In this document: piece by piece, positions 43,538 to 53,212 of the stretch
How positions within the stretch are numbered: the stretch's first letter is position 1
Layout: every line of letters starts with the position of its first letter
Assembly (NCBI RefSeq): GCF_014107495.1
Contig: NZ_CP041969.1
Span: forward strand, 1,240,001-1,304,000
Length of the DNA stretch: 64,000 bases
Reading direction: 5' to 3'
Source: Cohnella cholangitidis
GTDB taxonomy: Bacteria > Bacillota > Bacilli > Paenibacillales > Paenibacillaceae
Notes under the pieces: model-generated
Database searches by the model: none
Told to the model about the DNA's origin: nothing
Seen by the model: the letters and a program-made list of their open reading frames with translations, nothing else
Made by a program: the position numbers and the translations under genes

Positions 43538-44317
43538 TTACATGCCAAGCCATTGCTTGAACAATTGCTTTGTCGTGTCTTTGTTCATCGCCGCGATGGA
43601 AGTCGTGAGCGGGATGCCTTTCGGGCAGGAGCGAACGCAGTTTTGCGAGTTGCCGCAGCCTTCTATGCCGCCTTCTTCCATCAACGCTTCCAGACGCTCG
43701 TGCTTGTTCATCTCGCCCGTCGGGTGAGCGTTGAACAAGCGCACTTGCGAGATCGGCGCCGGACCGATAAAGCTGTTCCGGTCGTTTACGTTCGGGCAAG
43801 CCTCGAGGCATACGCCGCACGTCATGCACTTGGACAGCTCGTAAGCCCATTGGCGCTTCGATTCCGCCATCCGAGGACCCGGTCCGAGATCGTACGTTCC
43901 GTCGATCGGAATCCATGCTTTAACCTTCTTAAGCGCGTTGAACATCCGCTCGCGGTTAATGACCAGGTCCCTTACGACAGGAAACGTTGCCATCGGTTCC
44001 AACCGAATCGGTTGTTCCAGCTTGTCGATGAGCGCGCTGCAAGCTTGACGAGGCTTGCCGTTGATGACCATCGAACAAGCGCCGCAAACTTCTTCCAAAC
44101 AGTTGGATTCCCAGCATACGGGCGCGGTTTTCTCGCCGTTCGCCTTCACCGGATTACGCTGAATTTCCATCAAAGCGCTGATCACGTTCATGTTCGGACG
44201 GTACGGAACCTCGAATTCCTCCGTGAATGGGGAGGCATCCGGACGCTCTCGGCGCGTAATGATAAATTTGACTTTACGACCCGCTGCCGTTGCTGGTGCA
44301 GTTGTAGCTTGAGACAT
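43538..44317 (-). CDS. sdhB: succinate dehydrogenase iron-sulfur subunit
   Basis: A 259-residue subunit of complex II at the cytoplasmic face. The plant-type ferredoxin domain has ESNCLEEVCGACSMVINGK (2Fe-2S cysteines). The C-terminal domain has CMTCGVCLEACPN and CGNSQNCVRSCPKGIP (4Fe-4S and 3Fe-4S ligands). It passes electrons from the SdhA flavin to menaquinone through SdhC. It is last in sdhCAB, its start 3 nt after the reconstructed sdhA stop. Confidence 0.95.
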   Translation of the reverse strand: MSQATTAPATAAGRKVKFIITRRERPDASPFTEEFEVPYRPNMNVISALMEIQRNPVKANGEKTAPVCWESNCLEEVCGACSMVINGKPRQACSALIDKLEQPIRLEPMATFPVVRDLVINRERMFNALKKVKAWIPIDGTYDLGPGPRMAESKRQWAYELSKCMTCGVCLEACPNVNDRNSFIGPAPISQVRLFNAHPTGEMNKHERLEALMEEGGIEGCGNSQNCVRSCPKGIPLTTSIAAMNKDTTKQLFKQWLGM

Positions 44318-44320
44318 GGA

Positions 44321-46076
44321 TTAACCCTCCTTCTTCTTGTTGGTGGAGTAGTCGCGTTTCCGAGGCGGGATCAAGGATACGTCCACGTCCTCGTACGAGA
44401 TTTGCGCCCTTCGGGCGTAAATGTCGCTTTGGTCGTCTTCAGGAAGTTCTCGTCGTCCCGTTCCGGGAATTCCGGCTTATAGTGGGCTCCGCGGCTCTCG
44501 TTGCGCAGAAGCGCTCCGGCCGTCATCGCTTCTGCCAGTTCCAGCATGTTCCACAATTGACGAGTGAACGCGGCGCCGGAGTTGTTCCATTGCGCGGTAT
44601 CGTTGATGTTGATCTTATGGTAACGCTGCTTAAGCTCTTTGATTTTGTCGATCGTCTCTTCGAGCTTCTTGTTGTAACGGACAACGGTCATGTTGTTCGT
44701 CATCCACTCTCCGAGCTCTCTGCTCAATACATAAGCGTTTTCGTTGCCGTCCATTTTCAGGATCGATTCGAATTTGTTCGCTTGTTTTTTGCGCTCTTGC
44801 TCGAAAATGCTCTCCGATACGTCTTCGGCCGACTTCTTCAAGCCGCGCACGTACTCGATCGCTTTCGGTCCCGTGACCATACCGCCGAAGATCGCGGACA
44901 GCAACGAGTTTGCGCCAAGACGGTTCGCGCCGTGATATTGATAGTCGCACTCTCCGCAGGCGAACAGCCCCGGAACGTTCGTCATTTGATTGTAGTCGAC
45001 CCACAATCCGCCCATCGAGTAGTGAACCGCAGGGAAAATTTGCATTGGAATTTTACGCGGATCGTCTCCGGTAAACTTCTCGTAAATTTCGATAATTCCG
45101 CCGAGCTTAACGTCAAGCTCCTTCGGATCCTTGTGGGATAGTCAAGGTAAACTTTGTTTTCCCCGTTGATTCCCAACTTCTGGTTTACGCACACGTCGAA
45201 AATTTCGCGAGTCGCGATATCCCGCGGCACGAGGTTACCGTATGCCGGATATTTTTCCTCGAGGAAGTACCAAGGCTTACCGTCTTTGTACGTCCAGATG
45301 CGACCGCCTTCTCCCCTTGCGGATTCGCTCATCAGACGGTTTTTGTCGTCTCCCGGAATCGCCGTCGGGTGAATCTGAATGAACTCGCCGTTCGCATAGT
45401 GAACGCCTTGTTGGTAAACCGCGCTCGCCGCCGTTCCCGTATTGATGACCGAGTTCGTCGTTTTGCCGAAAATAATGCCCGGGCCGCCGGTTGCCAGAAT
45501 GACCGCATCCCCGCGGAACGTGACGGCTTCCATCGTACGCAGATCTTGCGCGGAAATTCCGCGGCAAACGCCGTCATCGTCTAGAACGACGGACGTGAAT
45601 TCCCAATGCTCGAATTTCTGCACGAGGCCCGCCACTTCCCAGCGCCGCACTTGCTCGTCCAACGCGTACAGCAGCTGCTGCCCCGTCGTGGCGCCGGCAA
45701 ACGCCGTGCGGTGATATTGCGTACCGCCGAAACGACGGAAATCGAGCAAACCTTCAGGCGTACGGCTGAACATAACGCCCATCCGGTCCATCAAGTGAAT
45801 AATGCCAGGCGCCGCTTCGCACATCGCCTTAACGGGAGGTTGGTTCGCGAGGAAGTCGCCTCCGTATACCGTATCGTCAAAGTGCTCCCAAGGGGAATCC
45901 CCTTCGCCTTTTGTATTTACAGCTCCGTTAATCCCGCCTTGAGCGCATACGGAGTGAGATCTTTTAACCGGAACCAGCGAGAACAGATCGACCCGAACTC
46001 CCGCTTCCGCCGCTTTAATCGTCGCCATCAATCCGGCAAGCCCGCCTCCGACGACAATTACTTTTTGAGTAGCCAT
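44321..46076 (-). pseudogene. sdhA: succinate dehydrogenase flavoprotein subunit, interrupted by two one-base frameshifts
   Basis: The N-terminal frame starts MATQKVIVVGGGLAGLMATIKAAEAG (FAD-binding) and includes SVCAQGGINGA, whose region binds FAD covalently. It leaves the frame near 45139-45141, after VYLD. Inserting one base there restores LSHKDPKELDVKLGG and joins PAVHYSMGGLWVDYNQM. A second lost base near 44407-44409 turns the expected tail (AQISYEDVDVSLIPPRKRDYS) into nonsense ending early. With both bases restored the gene has 586 codons, the length of Bacillus SdhA, and stops at 44321 just before sdhB. Everything else is conserved. True inactivation cannot be excluded, but sequence error is likelier. 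Confidence 0.9.
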
Positions 46077-46094
46077 TGTATGTTTCTCCTCCCT

Positions 46095-46769
46095 CTAACC
46101 GTTCGACACTGAACTTAACGCCGTTGCTGCAGCCGAAGCGAACTCGTCGCCGCGGAAAGCGAACAGGGACAACAAGAACAGAGCCGACAAGATTACGAAG
46201 ATGACCATGCAGATATTAGAGGAAACCTTCTGAGCGCGCGGACCGACCGTAATGCCCCAGCTAACGAAGAACGCCCATAGACCGTTCGAGAAGTGGAACA
46301 TCGCCGCGAGAACGCCGATGATATAAGCCGTAAATACAAGCGGATCGCTCACGATACCGTTCATGTGCTGTCCTAGCTCTTCGTGGGTCACGTTGCCGAG
46401 CGTAATTTGAAAGCGCGTTTCGTAAAAGTGCCATGCAACGAAAATAAAGGTTATGACCCCCGTTATCCGTTGTGCGGCAAATGCCCAGTTACGGCCGTAG
46501 CTGAATCTGCCCGTGTTAAGATTCGATTGATACGCGATGTACAACCCGTATACCCCATGGAATAAAATAGGCAGCCAGATAACGAACAATTCCAGCCAGA
46601 ATACAAGAGGTACGCTGTTCAGAAAATCAATGCTTTTCGTAAAGCCCTCCTGCCCGCCTTCGTAAGCGGAGTAGTTCGTCAGCGCGTGCTCGATGATGAA
46701 CAATCCGAGCGGGATTACGCCAAGCAACGAATGAAGCTTTCTCGGTAAATAAGAATTACCCTTCGCCAT
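46095..46769 (-). CDS. sdhC: succinate dehydrogenase cytochrome b558 subunit
   Basis: A 224-residue membrane anchor with five hydrophobic segments, typical of the Bacillus-type (B-class) complex II with a single large anchor. RKLHSLLGVIPLGLFIIEHALTN and FHGVYGLYIAY, together with AWHFYETR and FHFSNGLWAF, hold the histidines that bind two haems b. It is first in sdhCAB. Confidence 0.94.
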   Translation of the reverse strand: MAKGNSYLPRKLHSLLGVIPLGLFIIEHALTNYSAYEGGQEGFTKSIDFLNSVPLVFWLELFVIWLPILFHGVYGLYIAYQSNLNTGRFSYGRNWAFAAQRITGVITFIFVAWHFYETRFQITLGNVTHEELGQHMNGIVSDPLVFTAYIIGVLAAMFHFSNGLWAFFVSWGITVGPRAQKVSSNICMVIFVILSALFLLSLFAFRGDEFASAAATALSSVSNG

Positions 46770-46939
46770 GTCTGTGTTTGTTCTCCTTTCGCATCCGTGC
46801 TTTGACTTCAGTTGACGATGTTATCCATTCGTCACCATTTCGTCACCGCTTTTAAGGTTACTCTATTTTCGCTTATAATGGAACTGCTTATTTAATATTA
46901 ATACTTATAACTATTTTGCATATGAGGATGGTGATCCCG

Positions 46940-47848
46940 ATGCTTGAAGATATGCGGCTATTCGCGACGATCGTAGAACAGAAAAGCTTGAACAAAGCGG
47001 CGGAGAGGCTTAACCTGTCCCAGCCCGCTCTCTCGCGCCGTTTAGCCCGTTTGGAAGCGGAGCTTGAAGTCGATCTGTTCCGAAGAATCGGCAAGCGGCT
47101 CGAGTTGACGGCTGCCGGTCAAGTCACTTACGAGTTCGCGCTTGATCTGCGACGTTATCATGGCGGATTTTTACAACGGCTGAACGCGTTCAAATCTTCG
47201 GAAGCCCATGTCGCGACTATCGGAGCCAGCTTAACGACGCTTCAAACCACGCTCCCGGATCTGATTACGGCCATGACGGAGAAACATCCTAATCTGGAGA
47301 TCAAAGCCATTACCGGCAAATCCCACGAAATCGCCACGCTCGTGAAGGAGAGGAAAGTCGATTTCGGCATCGTCGCTTCCTCCGTCATCGATGATCCCGC
47401 TATTACCAGTTTACCCTTATTCGACGATCATCTTATCCTCGTCCTTCCGCGAACGCACATTATATTAGAAAGAACTCATTTGGAGATGGCCGATTTGCAC
47501 GGCTTGCCTATGATCCTTTTCGCTCCCGGCACTTGGTACAGAACGTTAACGGACGAGCTCCTCCGAGCCTATAACCTGAAACCCGACGTCCGGATGGAGA
47601 TCGATTCCTTCGAAGCGATTATCCGCCTGTTGTCCGCTTGCAGAGCGGGCACTTTATTGCCGAAATCTTACTTGCGCGAGCAGGTATTGGAAGACAACGA
47701 TCTATACTTGGTACGGATCCGCGAACTCGAGGAGACGAAACGGACAACGTCCCTCATTCACGGCGACCCGGCATGGCTTGCTCCTTCCACGCGTTTCCTG
47801 ATCGAAGAGACGAAAACGTATTTCGCAAGGCGAGCAAGCCAGCAATAA
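46940..47848 (+). CDS. LysR family transcriptional regulator, divergent from sdhCAB
   Basis: A 302-residue LysR regulator. The winged helix (about 1-65) has SLNKAAERLNLSQPALSRRLARLEAELEV, and the effector domain (about 90-290) has IGASLTTLQTTLPDLITAM and VDFGIVAS. ATG 46940 is taken as start, with AGGATGG upstream. Its divergence from the sdh operon, with a TTCGTCACC direct repeat (12-bp step) in between near 46828-46847, suggests it may regulate sdh. The ligand is unknown. Confidence 0.9.
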   Translation: MLEDMRLFATIVEQKSLNKAAERLNLSQPALSRRLARLEAELEVDLFRRIGKRLELTAAGQVTYEFALDLRRYHGGFLQRLNAFKSSEAHVATIGASLTTLQTTLPDLITAMTEKHPNLEIKAITGKSHEIATLVKERKVDFGIVASSVIDDPAITSLPLFDDHLILVLPRTHIILERTHLEMADLHGLPMILFAPGTWYRTLTDELLRAYNLKPDVRMEIDSFEAIIRLLSACRAGTLLPKSYLREQVLEDNDLYLVRIRELEETKRTTSLIHGDPAWLAPSTRFLIEETKTYFARRASQQ

Positions 47849-48003
47849 GAGCAGGCCCGGCGCGGGATTGCTCCCCTTTTCCTGAACTTTCCGGTTTTAA
47901 ACGCCTACCTGCTGTGGTAACCTTTTACAAGTATTCGAACGATTAACCCGATCTCGATTGGGGAAAGTTTGTATCAATGCGATTTATTATTCGAATCGCG
48001 ACC

Positions 48004-48146
48004 AAATCCGGCCAAAACCTGTAAAGGTGCGGGGGAAATGAACGAAAGTACATATCGGTAAGCCGTATCGTACTAGGGGTGAATCGCGACGAAAGCGTAG
48101 GGCTGATCTCCCAGCCCGAATCCGACAGCTAACCTCGCCGGCCAAT
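48004..48146 (+). promoter_or_regulatory. ydaO/yuaA c-di-AMP riboswitch upstream of the 3D-domain gene
   Basis: The conserved blocks of the ydaO class are present in order: GCGGGGG, AGGGGTGAATCGCG, TAGGGCTGA, CAGCCCGAATCCGACAGC, TAACCTCG. A P1 helix is possible between CCGGC (48009-48013) and GCCGG (48137-48141). The ribosome site AGGAGG follows within 15 nt, and I see no separate terminator, so control may act on translation. In this class c-di-AMP turns expression off. Confidence 0.88.
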
Positions 48147-48165
48147 TCCAGGAGGAATACCGTAA

Positions 48166-48807
48166 ATGAAACACAGTTGGAAAAAGTGGAGTACGCGATC
48201 TGCGGCACTCGTATTAGGCGCAACGTTGGCACTGCCGGGATTTACCGCGCATGCGGCAACTTCCTATACGGCGAAGGAATCCGACACGTTCTGGAAGCTC
48301 TCGCAGCAATTGAACGTTCCTCTTCAACAGCTCGTAGATGCGAATCCCAACGTTGATCCGCTGAACATTTATGCTGGACTGAAGCTGCTTATCCCAAGCG
48401 GCGCCGCGAAAGCGCCTTCGATTTCGGCCGACGAATCCGCCAAGCCCGTTCAAGCGATAACGACATCCGCCGGCCAGTCTTTAGCTTTCTCGAAAGTAAT
48501 GGACATCAAGGCGACGGCCTATTCCGCTTCGGCGGAGGAAAACGGAAAATGGGGACCCGTTGACTACTTCGGAAATCCGCTTAAGCTTGGCACGATCGCC
48601 GTCGATCCGAAGATCATTCCCTTCGGCACGAAAGTGTACATCACCGGATATCAGTTTTCGGGCTTGCCTGCCGGAGGATTAGTCGCTACCGCAACGGATA
48701 AAGGCGGAGCGATCAAAGGCAACCGCATCGATATTTTCGTGCCCGGCTCTCGCGATTTCGTGTCCGGATTCGGTTATCAGAGCGTTAAAGTTTATATTTT
48801 GAAATAG
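48166..48807 (+). CDS. secreted LysM and 3D-domain protein (YocH/RlpA-like muralytic protein)
   Basis: A 213-residue secreted protein. The signal peptide is about 1-30 and a LysM domain about 32-78 (YTAKESDTFWKLSQQLNVP, NIYAGLKLLIP). After a short linker comes a 3D domain (about 110-213) with KATAYSASAEENGKWG, GTIAVDPKIIPFGTKVYI, ATDKGGAIKGNRIDIF. The conserved aspartates of 3D domains are present. Relatives are peptidoglycan hydrolases such as the YocH/Rpf-like group. The c-di-AMP riboswitch in front fits known control of wall hydrolases by this signal. Confidence 0.9.
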   Translation: MKHSWKKWSTRSAALVLGATLALPGFTAHAATSYTAKESDTFWKLSQQLNVPLQQLVDANPNVDPLNIYAGLKLLIPSGAAKAPSISADESAKPVQAITTSAGQSLAFSKVMDIKATAYSASAEENGKWGPVDYFGNPLKLGTIAVDPKIIPFGTKVYITGYQFSGLPAGGLVATATDKGGAIKGNRIDIFVPGSRDFVSGFGYQSVKVYILK

Positions 48808-48829
48808 TCGCGGCTCATGCCGTTGCCGC

Positions 48830-48875
48830 AAGGACTATTCGCGATAAGCTCCTGCTTTCGCGAATAGTCCTTTTA
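48830..48875. terminator. bidirectional terminator after the 3D-domain gene
   Basis: 14-bp perfect stem beginning AAGGACTATTCGCG (48830-48843) with its complement (48859-48872), then TTTTACT on the plus strand. Confidence 0.85.
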
Positions 48876-49655
48876 CTATTTGCCCGTTCTCTGCTCCGGT
48901 ATTTCCAAAAGATCGGTTAAAGTGACCGGCTCGTACTGATGGGCGCGAAGCCAATCGATGATCCTCGGAAGCGCCTTTACGGTGCCGGACAAATTTTGGC
49001 CTTTCCCTCCGCCGGCATGCATAAGCACGACGGAACCGGGACGAACCGATTGCGTCACGTTGCGGAACACCTTATCGGCGTTCAGTTGCCGCCAGTCCGA
49101 GGAATCCACGTCCCAGTTCACTACCGTATACCCTTTCTTCTTCGCCCACTCCAAGTGCGCGGGCAGAATTTCCCCGTACGGCGGACGAACGAGCCTAGGC
49201 TTAAATCCGACGATGCTTTCGATTTTCCTCTCGGCGCGTCCGATCTGCTCCTGTACCTTCGCCAAAGGCAGCTTAGAGAAGTTCGGGTGACTGTAGGAAT
49301 GGTTGCCGATGTCATGTCCTTCCCGATGAATGCGTTTGACCAGGTCAGGATGCTTCGAGCTTCGGGTGCCGACGACGAAGAAAGTAGCGTGAACCTTCTT
49401 ATCTCTTAGCACGTTAAGAACCTGCGGCGTAAACCGAGGATCCGGCACGTCGTCGAACGTCAACGCGACCTTCCGGGAACCGCGGGAAGCCGACAAAACG
49501 AATACCCCTTCGTATTTGCGTTCCAGATCCGACCATTTGATGCCGGAAGGCTTGGCATTAACGGTGGACGCCCCCACGCAACTCCCCCACAAAGACAAAA
49601 GGGTGACGGCGCTAAGCAGCGCCATCACCGCTGTTTTGGAGCGTGAAATCTTCAT
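48876..49655 (-). CDS. secreted polysaccharide deacetylase
   Basis: A 259-residue NodB-family enzyme. After a signal peptide (about 1-30) come TFDDVPDPRFTP (catalytic and metal aspartates), HSYSHPNF (zinc His pair), VRPPYGE, NWDVDSSDW and VVLMHAGGGKG. It likely removes acetyl groups from peptidoglycan or another amino sugar polymer. The TFDDVPD motif differs from PdaA. No partner is co-transcribed. Confidence 0.92.
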   Translation of the reverse strand: MKISRSKTAVMALLSAVTLLSLWGSCVGASTVNAKPSGIKWSDLERKYEGVFVLSASRGSRKVALTFDDVPDPRFTPQVLNVLRDKKVHATFFVVGTRSSKHPDLVKRIHREGHDIGNHSYSHPNFSKLPLAKVQEQIGRAERKIESIVGFKPRLVRPPYGEILPAHLEWAKKKGYTVVNWDVDSSDWRQLNADKVFRNVTQSVRPGSVVLMHAGGGKGQNLSGTVKALPRIIDWLRAHQYEPVTLTDLLEIPEQRTGK

Positions 49656-49740
49656 CTCGCCCTTCCTCCCTGCAGCTTATCTAATCTATATCCTGAACGA
49701 ATGGGATGGTTTTCATTCAACTCCTCTAAGCTCCTAAATA

Positions 49741-49765
49741 AAAAAGATCGGGCTATTGCCCGATC
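49741..49765 (-). terminator. intrinsic terminator overlapping the ktrA stop
   Basis: GATCGGGC (49746-49753), loop, GCCCGATC (49758-49765). On the minus strand TTTTTATTT follows. The ktrA stop codon lies inside the hairpin. Confidence 0.85.
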
Positions 49766-50415
49766 GATTGTTGGAATTGTTCTATTTGGTCATTCGTGCC
49801 GATTACGACCATCACGTCGTCCGTAGACAATACGTCCTTCGCCACGGGGGCGATAATAATTCCTTGAGGTTTATTGATGGCAACGATGCTGCAGCCGAAT
49901 CTCCCTCTCGGATTAACGTCGTCCAGCGATTTGCCCGCCAAGCATTGAGGAACCGCCAGCTCCGCGATCGTATATTGCTTGGACAACTCTATATAATCAA
50001 GTAAATTAGGCGATACGAGCTGATGCGCGACCCTTACCCCCATGTCTCTCTCGGGATAAATGATCCGGTCTACGCCCACGCGTTCCAACACGCGTCCGTG
50101 CAGGTCGGACACCGCCTTGGCTACGACCTTCTTAACGCCGAGATCCTTTAATAAAATCGTCGCCAGGATGCTCGCCTGTATATCGTCCCCGATCGCCACT
50201 ACGCCGCAATCGAAGTTACGGGCGCCGACGGAACGCAGTACCTCTTCCTCCGTTGCATCCGCTACGACCGCATGCGTCAGCACGTTGGAAAGCTCTTGCA
50301 CCTTCTCTTCGTCGCGATCGACTCCAAGCACCTCGTACCCTAGCTTGATTAGCTCCGTTCCCAAGCTGGATCCGAAACGTCCCAAACCGATAATTACGAA
50401 TTGATTCATCTTCAT
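49753..50415 (-). CDS. ktrA: Ktr potassium uptake system regulatory subunit (RCK-N/RCK-C)
   Basis: A 220-residue cytoplasmic gating ring subunit. RCK-N opens with FVIIGLGRFGSSLGTELIKLG (Rossmann, ADP/ATP binding), with VLGVDRDEEKV marking the nucleotide ribose contact. RCK-C (about 140-220) is the domain that binds c-di-AMP in known KtrA/KtrC proteins. ATG 50415 has GAGGCGG upstream. It follows two ktrB genes and is the only RCK subunit in the operon, so it may serve both. Confidence 0.93.
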   Translation of the reverse strand: MKMNQFVIIGLGRFGSSLGTELIKLGYEVLGVDRDEEKVQELSNVLTHAVVADATEEEVLRSVGARNFDCGVVAIGDDIQASILATILLKDLGVKKVVAKAVSDLHGRVLERVGVDRIIYPERDMGVRVAHQLVSPNLLDYIELSKQYTIAELAVPQCLAGKSLDDVNPRGRFGCSIVAINKPQGIIIAPVAKDVLSTDDVMVVIGTNDQIEQFQQSIGQ

Positions 50416-50428
50416 GACATTTCCGCCT

Positions 50429-51774
50429 CTACCCGATAATAATTTTACCTTCCGCATTCCGATATAAAGCACGACCCTGCTTCGGCCCAAGCGCGTAAGT
50501 CAAGGTCAGCGGCCCAAGCCGCCCCATAAACATCATGAGAATGATGATGATTTTGCCCGCGACGGTCAAATGCGCCGTCAATCCCATCGTTAAACCGACC
50601 GTTCCGAAAGCGGAAGTCACTTCGAACAGAATCATGAGGAAATGGTGGTCCTCCGTCGTCGACAAGATCATCGTGGCCATAATGACGAGTCCGAAGGCGA
50701 ACAACGTAACGGTTAAAGCTTTATATACCCTTTCTTGCGCCAACCTCATACGGAACAGCACGACATCTTCCTTGCCCCTGACCATGGCAACGACCGCCCC
50801 GACAAGCGCGGTGAACGTCGTGGTCTTAATTCCTCCGCCCGTGGAACCAGGCGAAGCCCCTATAAACATGAGAATAACGATGATGAATTGGGTCGCTTGC
50901 CGCAACGCTCCGATATCTACGGAGTTCACTCCGGCCGTTCTTGGCGATACGGATTGCATGAAGGCCGCTAACAGCTTTTCCCCGAATCCGAGCGAACCCA
51001 TCGTTCTGCTGTTCGTGTATTCGAATAGGAAGATGACTGCCGCGCCTGCCACGATCAATAAGGCGGACATGCTGAGCACGACTTTCGAATGAAGCGATAA
51101 TTTACGTTTAGGATTGCGGATTTCAACCAAATCGGATAGTACGACGAAACCTAGACCGCCTAGAACGATGAGCAGCATCGTAACGATGTTAACCAAAGGA
51201 TCTCCTACGTAATCTACCAAACTGCGATAGTCACCCATAATATCGAAACCGGCATTGTTGAAAAAAGATACCGCATGGAAGACGCCCTTATAGATGGCTT
51301 CGCCGACCGGCATATCGAATAAGAATCGTACCGTAAACAAAATGGCTCCGGCTAGCTCGATAGTTAAGGCGTAAATAACGACTTTGCGCACTAATCGAAT
51401 AATTCCTTCGATACTCGTCTGATTAAACGCTTCTTGCAGGACGAGCCGTTCTTTCAAGGAGATCCGGCGCTTGAGCATGATCGCGAATAGCGTAGCCATC
51501 GTCATAAAGCCAAGGCGCCGATCTGGATCATCGCCAGAATGATCCATTGGCCGGCCGTCGTCCAATATGTTCCGGTATCGACGACCACAAGCCCGGTTAC
51601 GCAAGTCGCGGACGTTGCCGTGAACAACGTATCGATGAATCGCGGAGCCGCTTCTTGCGTATGGGCGAAGGGCAGCATAAGCAAGCCCGCTCCCAAGAAT
51701 ATGATCGCGGCGAAGCCCAACACGAGAATTCTGGGCGGAGATGCCGCGATAGATTTGAATAATTTGACAACCAT
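50429..51774 (-). pseudogene. ktrB: KtrB-type potassium channel subunit, second copy, one-base frameshift
   Basis: The frame starting at 51774 (GGAG 9 nt upstream) reads through SPPRILVLGFAAIIF and TATSATCVTGLVVVDTG (first selectivity-filter region) to MIQIGALA. It then shifts near 51510-51512. Adding one base (likely GG to GGG) gives LGFMTMATLFAIMLKRRISL and continues to GKIIIG at 50429. The restored length is 448 residues, matching the first copy (447). GASPGSTGGGIKTTT is intact in the last repeat. It could be functional if the shift is a sequence error. Confidence 0.88.
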
Positions 51775-51788
51775 GACCATCCACTCCG

Positions 51789-53132
51789 TCAACCGATAAT
51801 GATTTTTCCTTCCGCGTGACGGTAGAGCACTCGACCCGGCTTAGGCCCAAGCGCGTAGGTCAACGTCAGTGGACCCAAACGCCCGATAAACATGAGAAAG
51901 ATGATCGTTAATTTTCCGGCAATGGATAGATTGGCCGTGAGTCCCATCGACAAACCGACCGTTCCGAACGCCGATGTCGCTTCGAACAAAATTTTCAGAA
52001 ACCCTGCATCCTCGGTCGTCGCGAGCACCATTGTTCCTAGCATTACGATACCGATACAGAACAAAGTAACCGTAACCGCCTTGTAAACCCGCTCCTGTGC
52101 CAGACGCAGGCGGAACAGGACAACATCCTCTTTACCGCGGATCATAGCCAATACGGCACCGACGAGCACGGCGAACGTCGTCGTCTTGATCCCTCCGCCC
52201 GTTGAACCTGGCGAAGCGCCGATAAACATGAGGATAATGATGAAAAATTGAGTCGCCTGGCGCAATTCGGCGATGTCTACGGTCGCGACGCCGCCGGAGC
52301 GGGTCGTAACCGATTGGAACAGCGACATTAACACCTTTTGCCCGAAAGCCTCGTCCCCGATCGACCGCCCGTTCGTAAACTCGAAAATGAAAATAATCAA
52401 TGCTCCGAATCCGATCAATACCGCCGAAACGCTTAGAACGACTTTCGTATGTAATGAAAATTTCCACTTTTTTCGGATTTCGAACAAATCCGCGAGCACG
52501 ATAAATCCGAAGCCGCCGAGAACGATCAGCACCATGGAGACGATATTCATGTACAAATCCGCGGAATATTTGGAAAAACTGCTAAAGTCCCCCGACAAAT
52601 CGAAGCCCGCGTTGTTAAATATGGAGATGGAATGGAATATCCCATGATAGATCGCTTGCCCGAGAGGCATATCTATCGCGAAACGAATCGAATACAGGAT
52701 CGCTCCCGCCGTCTCTAACGCCAGCGCGTAGAAAATGACTTTCCTTACGAGCCTGACAAGTCCTTCGATGCTTCCTTGATTGAGGGACTCTTGTAAAATA
52801 AGCCGCTCCTTTAGCGAAATTCTTCTACGAAGGATAAGAGCGAACAAAGTCGCCATCGTCATGAAACCGATCCCGCCGATTTGAATGAGCAGCAGAATGA
52901 CCCAATGGCCGAAGGTGGAAAAATGACTGCCCGTATCGAACAAAACCAACCCTGTCACGCATGTGGCGGAAGTCGCGGTGAAGAGCGCGTCCACGAAGGA
53001 CATCGATTCCCGGCTTACCGTCGCGATGGGCAATCTCAGCAACTGCGCTCCGGCGAAGATGATGAACGCGAATCCGATCAGCAAAGTTCTTGGCGGAGAC
53101 GCGCTGAACCATCTTATTGCTTTTTTAATCAA
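51789..53132 (-). CDS. ktrB: KtrB-type potassium channel subunit, first copy
   Basis: A 447-residue potassium-translocating subunit with four M1-P-M2 repeats. Selectivity-filter regions include TATSATCVTGLVL and GASPGSTGGGIKTTT. IQIGGIGFMTMATLFALILRRRISLKERL follows the first repeat. The TTG at 53132 is taken as start: GAGG is 8 nt upstream and overlaps the alternative GTG at 53141. It heads the operon after a c-di-AMP riboswitch and terminator. Its sequence is close to the second copy, indicating a tandem duplication. Confidence 0.92.
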   Translation of the reverse strand: MIKKAIRWFSASPPRTLLIGFAFIIFAGAQLLRLPIATVSRESMSFVDALFTATSATCVTGLVLFDTGSHFSTFGHWVILLLIQIGGIGFMTMATLFALILRRRISLKERLILQESLNQGSIEGLVRLVRKVIFYALALETAGAILYSIRFAIDMPLGQAIYHGIFHSISIFNNAGFDLSGDFSSFSKYSADLYMNIVSMVLIVLGGFGFIVLADLFEIRKKWKFSLHTKVVLSVSAVLIGFGALIIFIFEFTNGRSIGDEAFGQKVLMSLFQSVTTRSGGVATVDIAELRQATQFFIIILMFIGASPGSTGGGIKTTTFAVLVGAVLAMIRGKEDVVLFRLRLAQERVYKAVTVTLFCIGIVMLGTMVLATTEDAGFLKILFEATSAFGTVGLSMGLTANLSIAGKLTIIFLMFIGRLGPLTLTYALGPKPGRVLYRHAEGKIIIG

Positions 53133-53178
53133 ATAAGTCACCTCATAAGAAATTCAAGGGAGTTGGACATTTATGCAA

Positions 53179-53205
53179 CAAAAAAAGCACTGGAACCCCA
53201 GCGCT
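53179..53205 (-). terminator. attenuator terminator between riboswitch and ktrB
   Basis: AGCGCTGG and CCAGTGCT (complements of 53198-53205 and 53186-53193) form an 8-bp stem with one G-T pair. On the minus strand seven T follow. It lies between the aptamer and the ktrB start, as expected of an expression platform. Confidence 0.85.
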
Positions 53206-53212
53206 TATTATT

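Noticed and set aside
43006..44482. Long open frames on both strands through the 9-bp and TGGT arrays, giving repetitive proteins
   Set aside because: The 9-bp period keeps every frame open, the products are pure low-complexity repeats, no ribosome site precedes them, and one frame runs antisense through sdhB.
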